Assembly: GCA_010909165.1 (NCBI GenBank)
Contig: MU008159.1
Span: forward strand, 868,001 to 932,000
Length of the DNA stretch: 64,000 nucleotides
Reading direction: 5' to 3'
Origin: Anthoceros angustus
Taxonomy: Eukaryota; Streptophyta; Anthocerotopsida; Anthocerotales; Anthocerotaceae
How positions within the stretch are numbered: position 1 is the stretch's first letter; each line of letters starts with the position of its first letter. The translations under genes were made by a program, and so were the position numbers. The notes below the pieces were generated by a model that saw only the letters and a program-made list of their open reading frames with translations, ran no database searches and was not told the origin of the DNA. Positions 23,921 to 35,300 of this stretch are shown here, one piece after another.

Positions 23921-24120
23921 TACAAGAAAATGAGGGTTTTTACAACTGTTTTTACAAAAGATGTTACCATTACAAGAAAATGAGGGTTTTTACAACTGTT
24001 TTTACAAAAGATGTTACCATTACAAGAAAATGAGGGTTTTTACAACTGTTTTTACAAAAGATGTTACCATTACAAGAAAATGAGGGTTTTTACAACTGTT
24101 TTTACAAAAGATGTTACAAT
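23921..24120. repeat. Four perfect 50-bp tandem copies containing a CACTA-like terminus
   Basis: Units at 23921, 23971, 24021 and 24071 are identical apart from one base near the end of the last copy. Each unit contains the terminal-like sequence tacaagaaaatgaggg plus a ttttacaac/ttttacaaaag pair. Confidence 0.95.
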
Positions 24121-24424
24121 GCGGCGTTGTAAAACGGCACAACAATGCCGTTGTAAACTGAGAGGTTCATGATGTTGTAAAATTGCTGACATGGCCAGTT
24201 CCAGCGCCATGTCATTAAAGTGGTGATGTGGTGCCACATCACCACCACATCACCAAGTGATGACATGGCATGTTGTTGCCACGTGGCTCATCATTGCCAC
24301 ATCATCAGGTGATGACGTGGTAGGATTTGATGACATGGCCCTCATCGCCACATCACCATGTGATGATGTGGTGCCCACTGCCATGTGGCGCCTAGTCAGC
24401 AATCCTTGCCATGTCACCTATTTA

Positions 24425-24790
24425 CAACGCCTTTTGTAAAACCATTTAAAATATCCCAATTACAAAAGGAATTACAACATTTAAGTTTGAGACATCACGG
24501 TGCGGGTACAACGCACTTTACAACGACCTGTTTTCCAAAACCATCTACAATATCCCAATTACAAAAAGAATTACAACATCTAAGTTTGAGACGTCTCAAT
24601 ACGGGTACAACGCACTTTACAACGACCTATTTTACAAAACCATTTATAATATCCTAATTACAAAAGGAATTACAACATCTAAGTTTGAGACATCTCGGTG
24701 CGGGTACAACGCACTTTGCAACGACTTGTTTTACAAAACCATCTACAATATTCCAATTACAAAAGGAATTACAACATCTAAATTACAACA
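24425..24790. repeat. 99-bp tandem repeat, about 3.5 copies
   Basis: The landmark attacaaaaggaattacaac recurs near 24459, 24558, 24657 and 24756, a period of 99 bases, with acaacgcactttacaacgac in each unit. The period keeps one frame open, which gives a spurious peptide. Confidence 0.85.
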
Positions 24791-25309
24791 AAATGTAGTT
24801 TCATTAACAAATAACCCCCCTAGTTCTCTAAATCAAAAAGAGTTTATGCACAATTAACAACGTCATGTATAACGAGCAAGCCCTGTCAACAAATCCCCGT
24901 TGTCAACATGCCATGTTAACAAACCCCTGTTGTAAAATCCGTGCCACATCATATTAGTTAGGAACCCTTGTCGTAAATGTTCGAAAAAATTACAACAGGG
25001 CTTTGAGATGTGGTAAGAGTGTTGTAGTTTCCTAGAACTAAACTTAGACCCATTTGTAAAAAGGGGCTTGGCTTGAGATGGTAAAGATCCATTGTAATGA
25101 TTTTGAGGTGGTGATGTGCTTGATATGGTTGAGATCCAATGTAATAATTTTGGGATAGTGGTGTGTTTGAGATGGTAGAGGTCCATTGTAATGATTTTGG
25201 GGTGGTGGTGTGCTTGAGATGGTAGAGGTCCATTGTAATGATTTTGGGGTGGTAGTGTGCTTGAGATGGTAGAGGTCTATTGTAATGATTTTGGGTAGAG
25301 GGAATTCAA

Positions 25310-26640
25310 ACGGAACCATTATATACGCAAGCCTGAAAGCCTTTTAAGTATAGAGAATGAAAGGGCGTTAAACCTTGGTGTAGGTACTAATTTCAGGTAA
25401 GTAATTGTGGCAAGTAATCACGTCGGACAAAGGAAGACGAAGGAGCAACTTGCAAGCGCTATTTGTACGTTCTCTTAATATTGAGGGTGAGAATGGGATG
25501 GTCCGTCATGGAAATTGACGATAACAAAAGATTGTAACTATGACGGGAGACTCAAATGTAGTGATTGCAAAACCCTTAAATATTGAGATCCTTTACATCA
25601 TTCGGCTCAACAAATATGGGTCACCCGTTTTTGAACTCTCACCTATAGGGCCCTTTCAAACAGGGGTGAAAACACTGAGCTCCGGTGTTTTGGTGGGGTC
25701 AGGTCATAAAAGATTAAAACGACTAATCAAATATTGGTTTGATTAGGATATCAAGAAACGAGATAAGAGTTTCTTGTGAATTGATGAAGAGATTGAGATA
25801 AATATATGGGATCACCCACCCCCGATTACTCCTAGCCCTTGGTGGCTTGCCTCTGTTGTTATGAAGCTCTTTGGGGCTGCTTAATATATGATCTATGTTG
25901 TAAGGTTATGTTCCCTCCATATATATTGATCTATGTTATCTATGCTGTCCACTGCTGTAAGATCCTGATTGCAGATATATGATCTATGTTGTCTCACCTA
26001 CAAATCGCAAGTTTTTGAAGTCCTTAGTGGCTGCCTGATATATTCTAATTAGATACATAGAATATAAATACCTATCAAATTTCACTAAAATAATACTTTT
26101 TAGGGTGGTGGAGTGGAATTTTTCTAACGCTACGAGTAAGGAGCGGTTGCGAGCACTGGGTGTGGCTTTCTTTCGTGGGGATGAATTGGTGGTGTTTGGC
26201 CCTCGTTCACGCAATTTGGGTAAGGAGCGGTTGCGAGCACTGGGTGTGGCTTTCTTTCCCGGGGATGAATTAGTGGTGTTTGGCCCTCGTTCCCGCAATT
26301 TCATTGACACTGTTGATTGATTGAAGATTGTTTGTCTTGTTTGAATTTTACCTTTACATTCATCCAAACCATTTTATCGCAATCTATGTAGTTATCATAT
26401 TTCAATCCCATGACGAAAATCCGTCCTTAGTGGACTTCAATAAAATTCTTCGTCTTCTTTCTTCTTGCTGCTGTTGTGAGTACATACACACCTAGCTTCT
26501 CATAGCAGCCCCGGGTGGGCTTTGGGCACCCTGTTTGTTGTTGTTTGAAATACGAGCCCTGTCACGATAGAAAAGCCTAGGGCCCATAGGGCCCAGTGAA
26601 ATCGCGATAAAAAATAGGGCCCTAGTGTCCCACTCCACAT
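25310..26640. other. AT-rich intergenic region with an 84-bp coding-like duplication
   Basis: Nothing is recognised beyond the duplication at 26137-26304. That stretch sits in an open frame (26105-26320) in which each unit encodes KERLRALGVAFF followed by GDELVVFGPRSRN. No homology is known to me. It may be a fragment of a transposon protein. Confidence 0.35.
26137..26304. repeat. 84-bp direct tandem duplication
   Basis: The units start at 26137 and 26221, with a few mismatches. Being 28 codons long, the duplication keeps the frame open. Confidence 0.9.
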
Positions 26641-26776
26641 CAAGGGCCCCCCTCATATGTACATAGGTAGTACCTACGTTGGTTACTTTGTGATTCCTGG
26701 ACTCGGACTCGGACTCGTTTTAAATTGTCCCACCAAATTGACGATGCTCCCGCTCGACCGTGAAACGGGGCTGGCC

Positions 26777-28592
26777 ATGGCGATGAAGGTGGCGTCGGCG
26801 TGGTGTGGTCATTTCAAGCACTTCTGCTCACGCCTGGACTCCAACTGCGCGAACCTGCGGCGGTCTATGGAGGAGAGGCCGGTCTACCAAGGAGGTAGAA
26901 AATTTGAGCGAAAATCCTGGTTCTGTTAGAGGCACTTGCTACCGCAAAGCAGAAGACTGGTGGCCACGGGAGCCTGCAGTTTCTGATGGCATGCTGTCGC
27001 AGGTGGAAATTTCTCTGCCTTCGTCGACAACCTCAACGACGCAGTTTCATCCATCGGTGGCCAGGTGGAGTCGTTGGAGGCCATGACAGTGAACAATGTG
27101 AGTCTTGAGGAGATGTTTGGGCACTGGACGGAGGTGTATAAGCAGAACGAGGATGCCATTGCTGCTTTGGAGGTTCAGCTTGGTCTCTACGGTTATACCC
27201 CAGGTGTCAAATTGTGCCATCAGCACTGATGTGTGGTCGTGCTATGAGATTAGGCTTCAGGGAACTGCTGGTGCTCACTTTTTACAACCAGTTTCTGTAT
27301 GGTGTCTACAGCGGAGTGGAAGGATTCCGTTGATGCGGCTTCCAATCTTGTCCCGGAAGCGGAAGGGCCCCGAGCAGAGCTGCCAGAGGACAGAAGTGAA
27401 TCCAAGGACTGCCATGCTGTGCAGAGAGAACTCAGCTTAATCTCAGTGCCAGATGAACCATCATCTTCGGTTCCAGACAACAAGACGCTGGATGATTTTG
27501 TGGACGACGATGATGGAATGTATCCAAACAGTGCAGCAAGTTGATGCTTCATCAGTGAAGCCTTAGGTTTGTGCAGCCTGGCACCGAAGTTCCTTCACTA
27601 TGAACAGATTTGCCGAGTCCTTCAGCTTACGAGACTTGGGACTGTCTTCAGCAGCTTTGGCAACTATTGCTGACCACGGTTCGTGCCTACTTTTACATGA
27701 CCTCGCATAGTGGATATGTTGTTGTGATGCCCACTCATCTCATGGTTGACCGCATGGCATGTTCAGAGACTGCTGAGGAGAAGCAGGTAACGCAGGGTAA
27801 TGTTCAACCGACATCCAGCAGCAGAGGCCTTCAAGGTTAGACCACGGGTGTTATGTCATGGGGTCGTTGTTCGGTGATCAGTCTGCTGTCATTGACCTGG
27901 GGTTGCAGGCCAGCAGAACAACATGAATGGTCGGAGGTGGAGGCACCAAGAGACGGGGCTGCAGCACCTCCGGGTGGGAGGGCCAACCTTAGACCCTCCA
28001 TTCCATGTTGGCTGTTCCTGTTCGCAGTGGTAGTGTCTGTTTTCATGATAATTCTGACCACACAGTCATACTTAATGCTAATCCTGTGTCCTTGTGAACA
28101 GTAGAAGCTGTATCTGAACAAAGCAAGGCCCCACCTCAAGGGCTAGCAGAAGTGAGCGAAGAGGAGTTTAAAAAGGCCCCTGCCTTTCTCAAGGCTCGAT
28201 TCCCTCTCAAGGCACGTAGATCTTACTCTTTACATGTCCCAGTTCAAACGGGGGTCTGTTCCTTCCATTGCCCTCACCCCCGAGAGAGCTGTTGCAGGAT
28301 CTGAATGAAACGATCGTGAAGGTAAACGACGTAATGCGTGCCAAGAAGGCGGTAGGTGACCCGGCCCTAGACCAAGCTGACTTAGACCTCCTAAACCTGG
28401 GTACGTACTTACTGTCCTTGTCCTCCTTCCATCGACCATGTGTGTGCGTGGTGGGTCGCTCACGTGGTGACCCCTGCGGCAGGCGTCAAGACGAAAGAGT
28501 GCGTTCTCCTGCTGGTCCGGCTGAACAGGCTGAGCATCGAGCGAGTGGGAGACTCGACAGCCTACATCCCACAACTTCAGCAGCACAGGTAA
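26777..28592 (+). CDS. SKA3: SKA3-like spindle and kinetochore-associated protein
   Basis: A spliced gene that I match, from memory, to plant SKA3-like proteins, which couple kinetochores to spindle microtubules. Exon 1 (start 26777) has FCSRLDSNCANLRRSMEERP. The donor after GG at about 26893 joins an exon from about 26998 with FSAFVDNLNDAVSSIGGQVE, then SLEEMFGHWTEVYKQNEDA and LGLYGYTP. The next exon (about 27300-27540) is acidic and disordered, with TLDDFVDDDDG. Then comes an exon with VSEEEFKKAPAFLKARFPL (28148-28215). The final two give LLQDLNETIVKVNDVM and ECVLLLVRLNRLSIERV, ending LQQHR at 28592. The order, with an N-terminal coiled region, an acidic linker and a C-terminal SEEEF/PxxLK/LxDLNxxI block, fits the family. 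Several exon borders are approximate. It is convergent with the helicase gene, 135 bp apart. Confidence 0.5.
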
Positions 28593-28727
28593 TGAAATCA
28601 ACAGCCATCTTCCATCTGTACAAGAGAGGCCCTGATTTGTTCCAGGCTTCATGGAATAATGAATCAAGTCTGCATTTTATCTTTACAAAGGAGTGTAGCT
28701 TGCCAAGCATCGGACAAGCCGCGAACG

Positions 28728-31700
28728 TCACGTTACGTTAGTGGTTCTGGAAGATGACGAAACCTGCGCCTCCACCAGCACAGGCCGGTAGCCCAACCCC
28801 ACGCTCTGCTGCTGCTGCTCGGCAGAGCGGACCTCGCCGAACATACGAATGTGCTGCAGCAAGCGCTTCAGAAACGCGTTCCGGCCCACGGTGGCGCTGT
28901 CGCACACCACAGCCACATGCCGCATTGCGCGCGTGACGGCCACGTTCATCCGTCTCCGGTCCCCCAGGAATCCCACCACCTGCAGGCTGTTGGAGCGGAC
29001 CATGGAGATGACCACGGCCGGGGCCTCGCGGCCCTGGAAGCTGTCCACGCTGGCCACCTCCACGTCAGCGGCGGCCGGCACCTCCTCCAGCCGCTCCTGC
29101 AGCAGCTGCACCTGCGCCAGGTAAGGCGAGAGCACGGCCACGTGGCGCCCCGCCACGCCGGCCGCCAGCAGGGCCGCCACGTGGGCCGCCACCACGTCCG
29201 CCTCCCCTCGTTGTAGTACGAACCCGTCCGTTGTTATCGATCCGCTCCTGGCAGCCCGGCAGCAGGCTTCCGAGCGGGGACCGTGTCGAGCAGCAGCATC
29301 GGCGTGCGCGTGGAGCGCGTCGGGCTCACTCCCGGGAGGTCGCTGAGAAGCCGCGACTCCACCTCCCCGCCGACTGCAGCCGCCCGTGGTACATCTCCTG
29401 GCTGGCCCAGCCCGCGATGGCGGCATGCATCCGGTACTGCGTCCTCAGCGTCGTCTCGAGCGCGCCATCCCCGCAGCGCCGCGGCGCGCTCCATGAGGAG
29501 ATCCTAACCTCCCTCCATGGCGGAGCGCGACATGACGCAGGGCGCGAGCTGGTTCACATCCCCGCCAGCACCAGCCGGCGGGCCTGCAGCGCCGGGATCC
29601 AAGACGACGGCTCGATCGCCTGCCCCGCCTCGTCCACCACGGCGAGGTCGAAGGCCGGGAGCTTGAACAGGAGCGGGTCCGCGGCTCCCGTGTTGGTGCT
29701 CAGAACAACGTCCGCCGCCTGCAGCGTCTCCGCCACCGTCTGCTTCTCCTTGTGCTTCAGCGCCTTCCCCAGCTGCTTCAGCACCTGCCGGATGCCCGCG
29801 CCGAGGTTGTCGTCCCCAGCGTCTGCCGCAGATCAGTACGAAGGTCCGCGCGCCGCCGCGCCAGGTCCTGCCGGTACGCCTGCATCCGCGCCTCCACCAG
29901 GGAGCTCAGCGAGCGGGCAACCACGGCCGGGGCGACGCGGTACGGGTTCCCCACTCGGACCACGTTCAGCCCGAGGAGACCGAGTCGCTCCACCAGGTTG
30001 TCGACCGCGGCGTTGGTCGGCGCGGTCGCCAGGACGCGTTCGCCGCGCGCGACCGCGCGGCGAATCAGTTCCACCACCACACTCGTCTTGCCGGTCCCCG
30101 GCGGCCCTGAATCACCACCACCGGCCGCTGCCGGTCCAGGCCCAGCTCCACCGCCTGCAGCTGCGAGGAGTCGAAGGCGGCCGGAAGCTCCCCGGCGGCG
30201 GCGATGGCGGAGGAGCTCGCGCTCGGGAGAGCCGACTCCGGCGCGAAGAGCGTGGCCACCACGGCCTGGCTCGGGTTGCGCTTCTGCAGGCCCTGCTTCT
30301 GGAGGCGGTCCAGGGCGTCGCAGTCGCGCTGGTACGTAGTCACGTCCGCCAGCTCGCTGATGCGGTCGATGCGGATGCTGCGGCCGAAGAGGCGGGAGAA
30401 GACGGGATCGCCGTAGCGCGCGTCGATGGAGACGGTGATGCTGGAGTGGTCCTCGCTCAGGCTGTAGATGTAGCCGCGCAGGCACTCCGTCGCGGCCGCG
30501 CCATTCTTGTCCTGGATCCGGACGCAGACCATGTCCCCGGGAGATGGTGCTTTGCGGCAGGTGATGGCGCTGCGCGCGGAACGACACCAGGTGCGCCCCC
30601 CCCAGCCCGGTGGAGGAGCTCACGGCGGTGACGTCGCTGATGGTGTCCCGCCGCTCCTGCTCCCCCTCCTCCTCCTCCTCTTCCGCCTGCGCCTGCTCGG
30701 TGTCTGCCGCCAGCGGAGCCGAGTCCAGCGCCTCCTGTGTCGCCTCCAACTCCGCGTCCCTCTCGATCCGCAGCAGCTCCAGAGCGCGTTTCACGAATGC
30801 GTCGATGTTGGCTTGCGTCTCCGCCAGCTGCTCCGGGGACAGGCTCAGGGGCTGCGACAGGTGCTTGCCTCCATCCGCGATCGGGCTCTTCCTCGTGCTC
30901 TCTCGGTGCTCCCCTGCAAGGGAAAGGAAGGATGTCTCTGTTCAGGTTTCACCAATCTTGCAAATCGGAACATGGAAGGAGGAGACGAGATGAACAGACA
31001 ACATACCGGATCTCGGCAGCTTCTTGAGGAAGGCCCAGGCGGCCGTTTGCTGCCAATTGTCCACCACTCCCTGGGCCTGGAGGCGCTGCAATGCGGCCTG
31101 CAGCTCCCGCTGGAGATGGTCGAACAGGGTGGGGTAGTGCGTGCTCACTTTGAGGCAAAGAGCCTCGTGGCCCATGGGCATGGCGGCCACCCCCAGGTAT
31201 GGCTGCGCCAAGATCACCAGGCTCACGCCCGCATCAGCCTCGTCGGTGAACCCCACCTTCTCCCCGCGGGCCTCTGCATCAGCGATGTCCGCCGCCATGG
31301 CTCCCATGCCCTGCGCCAGCCATGTCACCACATCCCTTCCCAGCTGCTTCCTCCCGAGCGGATCCCCATTGTTGCTGGCCGCAGGTAGGGTCTTGCTGCT
31401 GCTGCCGCTGCTGCTGGGAGCATCCCTGGCGTTGTCGATGGATCCGGCTTCATCTTCGGCTGCTGCCGGGGAGGATGCCCCCCCGTTCTTCCTCCTGGCC
31501 CCGCCCTGTCGCCCCGGCCTCAAAGTCTTCTTCACCTTCCCTTGATGGAGCCCGTGGCAGCCTCCTCCGCAGTCTGCGCGGCGGCGACGATGCCCTTCCT
31601 CTGCCACACCAGCCGGTGCTGCTGACGCCTCAGGGCCGGCTGGAGCGTGACGGCGGGGAAGCTCGGGAACGGCTCCTCCTGCAGCAGACGTGCGAGGCAG

Positions 31701-31770
31701 AGGCTCCAGCTGCGGCATGGCAGGACTCCACGCGCAGCAGCCGCGCGGCAGCGGGCAGGGAAGACGCCAT
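28728..31770 (-). CDS. Plastid-type SMUBP2-like superfamily 1 helicase, with multiple homopolymer frame breaks
   Basis: This matches plant proteins of the Arabidopsis At5g35970 type, UPF1/SMUBP2-like SF1 helicases predicted to act on nucleic acid in the plastid. The ATG at 31770 gives MASSLPAAARLLRVE, a transit-peptide-like leader. Exon 1 runs to 31007. A 93-bp intron (30914-31006) follows, then one long exon to the stop at 28728. Readable blocks are DMVCVRIQDKNG, ITVSIDARYGDPVFSRLFG and SQAVVATLF. The Walker A (PPGTGKTSVVVEL) follows, with TAPTNAAVDNLVERL, the DEAG box (VVDEAGQAIEPSSWIPAL), QYRM, VEVASVDSFQGREAPAVVIS, and GFLGDRRRMNVAVTRA. The reading frame changes at least eight times, nearly always by loss of one base in a C/G run: near 30104, 29814, 29560, 29469, 29364 and 29204, and also near 30538 and in the N-terminal region. 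All motifs survive, so I read it as a functional gene with consensus errors rather than a pseudogene. Confidence 0.75.
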
Positions 31771-32311
31771 TGCGGTTCGCATCACCGCACTCGCATCTCT
31801 AATTCCGCATCGCCGCAACCCGAAACGCCGCAAATCAGCAGCAACAGGCCAAGCCAGGTTCCGGGAGCACGGCCCGGACAGAATTGGAGCCTTCCTCCTC
31901 CTCCCGGCACTCTGCAGCTCCAGGCGGCCCGGCCGTCGCTTCGATGCAATTCGCGCCGGCAGCAGGCCAGCAACACCAAGTGTTTGGCGCGGACGTGGAG
32001 CCACCAATGCTTCACACCCGCAGTGTCCCACACCACCCTGTGAGATTTTCCCTGCGAGGCCGCCCGGTCGTGGCGCGGAGGTGGAGCGCGCTGCAGCGGG
32101 TCCCACGTCGATGCCACTGCTTGGCAGATTGCTTGCCCAGCAATCTGCTTTACCCGATCGTCAAACCCCACACACCACTGGGCGTTGCAGCTGGTTGACG
32201 CAATCTGCACACTTGTCTCGCTGCCACACCAGCACTTCTGTCTGCAACAAAGCTTCTTTTAGGAGATCGTGAAACACCTCATGACTGAACAGCAAGGAAC
32301 AGTCTAAGTAC

Positions 32312-35300
32312 GTGAGGAGTCGAGGTCCTCGCCAAGAATTAAGAAATGCTTTCTTTCTTCTGCCTACAATGGAGTCATGCAAAGGGCTTCGGGACCCCTG
32401 GTGGGCGCAGCAGCAGGGTGGTGTTTTAGCAGGTGTGGTTCCAGGAAGAGCTCCCGGTTGCCTGACTGCATGGACCCAGCGGTTGCCAAGCAGCGAAGCC
32501 TCCAAGTACCCAGCACGGCCACGAGGATGTGTGGCGGCTACAGATGGGTCCTCCACCAAATGCAGATGGAGTTCGAGGGACGAGTCTCATCCTCTCAGGC
32601 CTGCAGGATGCGTAAGGGGCATTACGGCTGAGACTGTGAGCGAGCTGTGTCGCCAGGGGCACCTCATTGAGGCTGTTGAGGCTTTGGGAATTCTGGTGAA
32701 GACGGACTCTTGTGTTTCCAGAAATCTATTGTATGCTGTGCTCAAGAGCTGCGTGGTGAAGAAGGATCTTGTTTTGGGTCGCCGCGTCCATGCTTTTACG
32801 GTGGAGAAGGGGTACGAGTCGGACACGTTCCTGTGCAGCCATATCCTTCGGATGTATGCTTCTCATGGCTGGTTGCAAGACGCCGTGGATGTCTTCGCCG
32901 TGGTGGCCAAGCCAGATGCCTTCATGTGCTCTGCCATGATTTCCGCGCATGTTAAACATGGGCAGGACAAGCAGGCCATACAACTCTATCATCGGATGCG
33001 TAGGTCAGGTGTTAAGCCAGATGGCCATGTGTTTGTGGCTGCACTTCAGGCTTGTGCGAGGGGATCGGACTTGGAAACCGGGCAGCAGGTGCATGCTGAT
33101 GTGTTGGCTTGCGGAGTTGAGCCTGATTTGTTCGTTTCTAGTTGCTTGGTGGACATGTATGCCAGGTGTGGCAGCTTGGAAGACGCTCAAAGAGTGTTTG
33201 ACGGACTTCGTGAGAAAAACGTTGTGACCTGGACTGCTCTGATTGCAGGGTACTCCCAGCAGGGCATGGGGCAGGAAGCGCTTCGTCTCTACAGCTGCAT
33301 GCAAGCGGAAGGCGTCGCTGTGCCCAATTCCGTGACATACGTGTGCCTCCTGCAGGCATGTGCCGGTGTGGGCGGCACCCATGGTTTGGACATGGGGAAG
33401 CAACTTCATTCGCGGATAAGGCGAGAAGGACTTCAAGCTGATGTGTTTGTGGCCAACAGTTTGGTCAATATGTATGCAAAGTGTGGCAGCTTGGAAGACG
33501 CTCAACGACTGTTCGATGGACTTGGTCAAAAGGATGTGGTGACATGGAATGCCATGATAGCCGGGTTCGCCCAGCAAGGCATGGGTCAGGAAGCCCTTCG
33601 CCTTCACAGTGTTATGGAAGATGAAGGCATTACTGTACCTGATTCTGTGACTTTCGTGTCCCTCCTGCAGGCATGTGCGAGTGTGGGCACTGCGGCGTTG
33701 GAGAAGGGAAAGCAGCTTCACACAAAAATCAGAGAACAAGTACGCCAAACTGATGCGTTTGTAGCCAACAGTTTGGTAAACATGTATGCAAAGTGTGGCA
33801 GCTTGAAAGATGCTCAGAGAGTTTTTGATGGGCTTTGTGAAAAAGATGTGGTGACGTGGAATGCCATGATAGCAGGCTATTCCCAGCAGGGTATGGGTCA
33901 GGAAGCCCTTCATCTTTACAGTTCAATGCAAGGTGGAGGCATCACAATGCCGGATCGTGTGACATTTGTGGGCCTCCTGCAGGCATGTGCAAGTGTGGGT
34001 GGCCCGGCGTTTGAGAAGGGGAAACAGTTCCACACAGAAATCAAAGAACGAGGACTCCAAGCTGACGCGTTTGTAGCCAACACTCTGGTAAACATGTATG
34101 CAAAGTGTGGTAGTTTGGAAGATGCTCGAAAAGTGTTTGACGGACTTAGCCAAAAAGATGGAGTGACGTGGACTGCTCTAATTGCAGGATATTCTGAGCA
34201 GGGCATGGGCCAGGAAGCCCTTCGACTTTACAGTTCTATGAAAAGAGAAGGCATCGCTGTCCAGAGTTCTGTGACATTTGTGAGCCTCCTGCAGGCATGT
34301 GCAAGTGTGGGCACTGAAGCTTTGGACATGGGGAAGGATCTTCATGCGCAAATTAGAGAACAAGGACGTCAAGCTGATGTCTTTGTAGCCAACAATTTGG
34401 TAAACATGTATGCGAAGTGTGGCAGCCTAGTGGATGCGCAGACAGTTTTTGATGGACTTAGTCGAAAAGATGTGGTGACCTGGACTTCTCTAATTGCTGG
34501 GTATTCCCAGCAGGGCATGGGCCAGGAAGCCTTGCATCTCTACACTGCTATGCAAGAAGAAGGCATTGTTGTACCTAATTCCGTGACATTTGTGTGCCTC
34601 CTGCAGGCATGTTCTAGTGTGGGCCTCCCAGCTTTGGAGACGGGAAAGGAGCTGCATAAGCAAATCAGAGAACGAGGACACGAAGCTGATGTGTTTGTAG
34701 CCAGCAGTTTGGTGAAGATGCATGCCAAGTGCGGCAGCTTGGAAGATGCTAGAAGAGTGTTTGAGGGACTTAGTCAAAAAGACGTGGTGACATGGACTAC
34801 ATTAATTGCAGAGTATTCCCAGCAGGGAATGGGCCAGGAAGCCCTTGACCTCTACAGGGATATGCAAGAAGAAGATATTAGTGTGCCCAATTCTGCTACT
34901 TTTGGCTACCTCCTCCAGGCATGTGCCATTGTAGGCGCCCCAGCTTTGGAGATTGGGAATCAGCTTCATGCGCAAATTAGGCAAAGGGGACACGAAACTG
35001 ACCTGTTTGCTGCCAGCAGTTTGGTGACCATGCATGCAAAGTGCGGCAGCTTGGAGGATGCTCAAAGAGTGTTTGATGAACTAGGCTACAAAGATGTGGG
35101 CGTGTGGAATGCCATGATTGCAGGGTATTCTCAGCAGGGCATGGGCCAGGAGGCTCTTCATGTGTACAGTGCTATGCAGAAAGAGGGCCTTGTTGCACCC
35201 AATTCCATGACGCACGTGTGCCTCCTTCAGGCGTGTGCAACTATGGGCACCCAAGCTTTAGAGATGGGTAAGCGGCTTCATATGCAAATTATAGAACAAG

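Larger units (their letters stand above)
23918..25070. mobile_element. Non-autonomous CACTA-like element or relic with amplified terminus
   Basis: The left part begins CATTACAAGAAAATGAGGG, close to the CACTACAAGAAAA termini of plant En/Spm (CACTA) elements. It is followed by many ttgtaaaa/ttttacaa motifs in both orientations, like subterminal transposase sites. Next comes a CAC/GTG-rich inverted-repeat stretch (about 24190-24400), then a 99-bp tandem array. No transposase coding sequence is present. I cannot identify a matching right terminus or a target-site duplication, so the right border is approximate. Confidence 0.5.
23873..25309. repeat. 47-bp tandem array interrupted by a CACTA-like insertion
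   Basis: Five copies of a 47-bp unit (gagatggtagaggtccattg and onward) start at 25075, 25122, 25169, 25216 and 25263. One further copy of the same unit lies at 23873-23917, directly left of the CACTA-like termini. The simplest reading is that the material at 23918 to about 25070 inserted into, or became embedded in, this array. Confidence 0.7.

Noticed and set aside
23921-24120. CRISPR-like array (four 50-bp repeats)
   Set aside because: There are no spacers, the units are directly abutting, and the host is eukaryotic.
29231-30631. 466-codon plus-strand frame opposite the helicase
   Set aside because: GC-rich shadow. The helicase motifs lie on the minus strand.
33005-33913. 302-codon minus-strand frame and similar ones over the PPR gene
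   Set aside because: Antisense shadows of the repeated PPR units.
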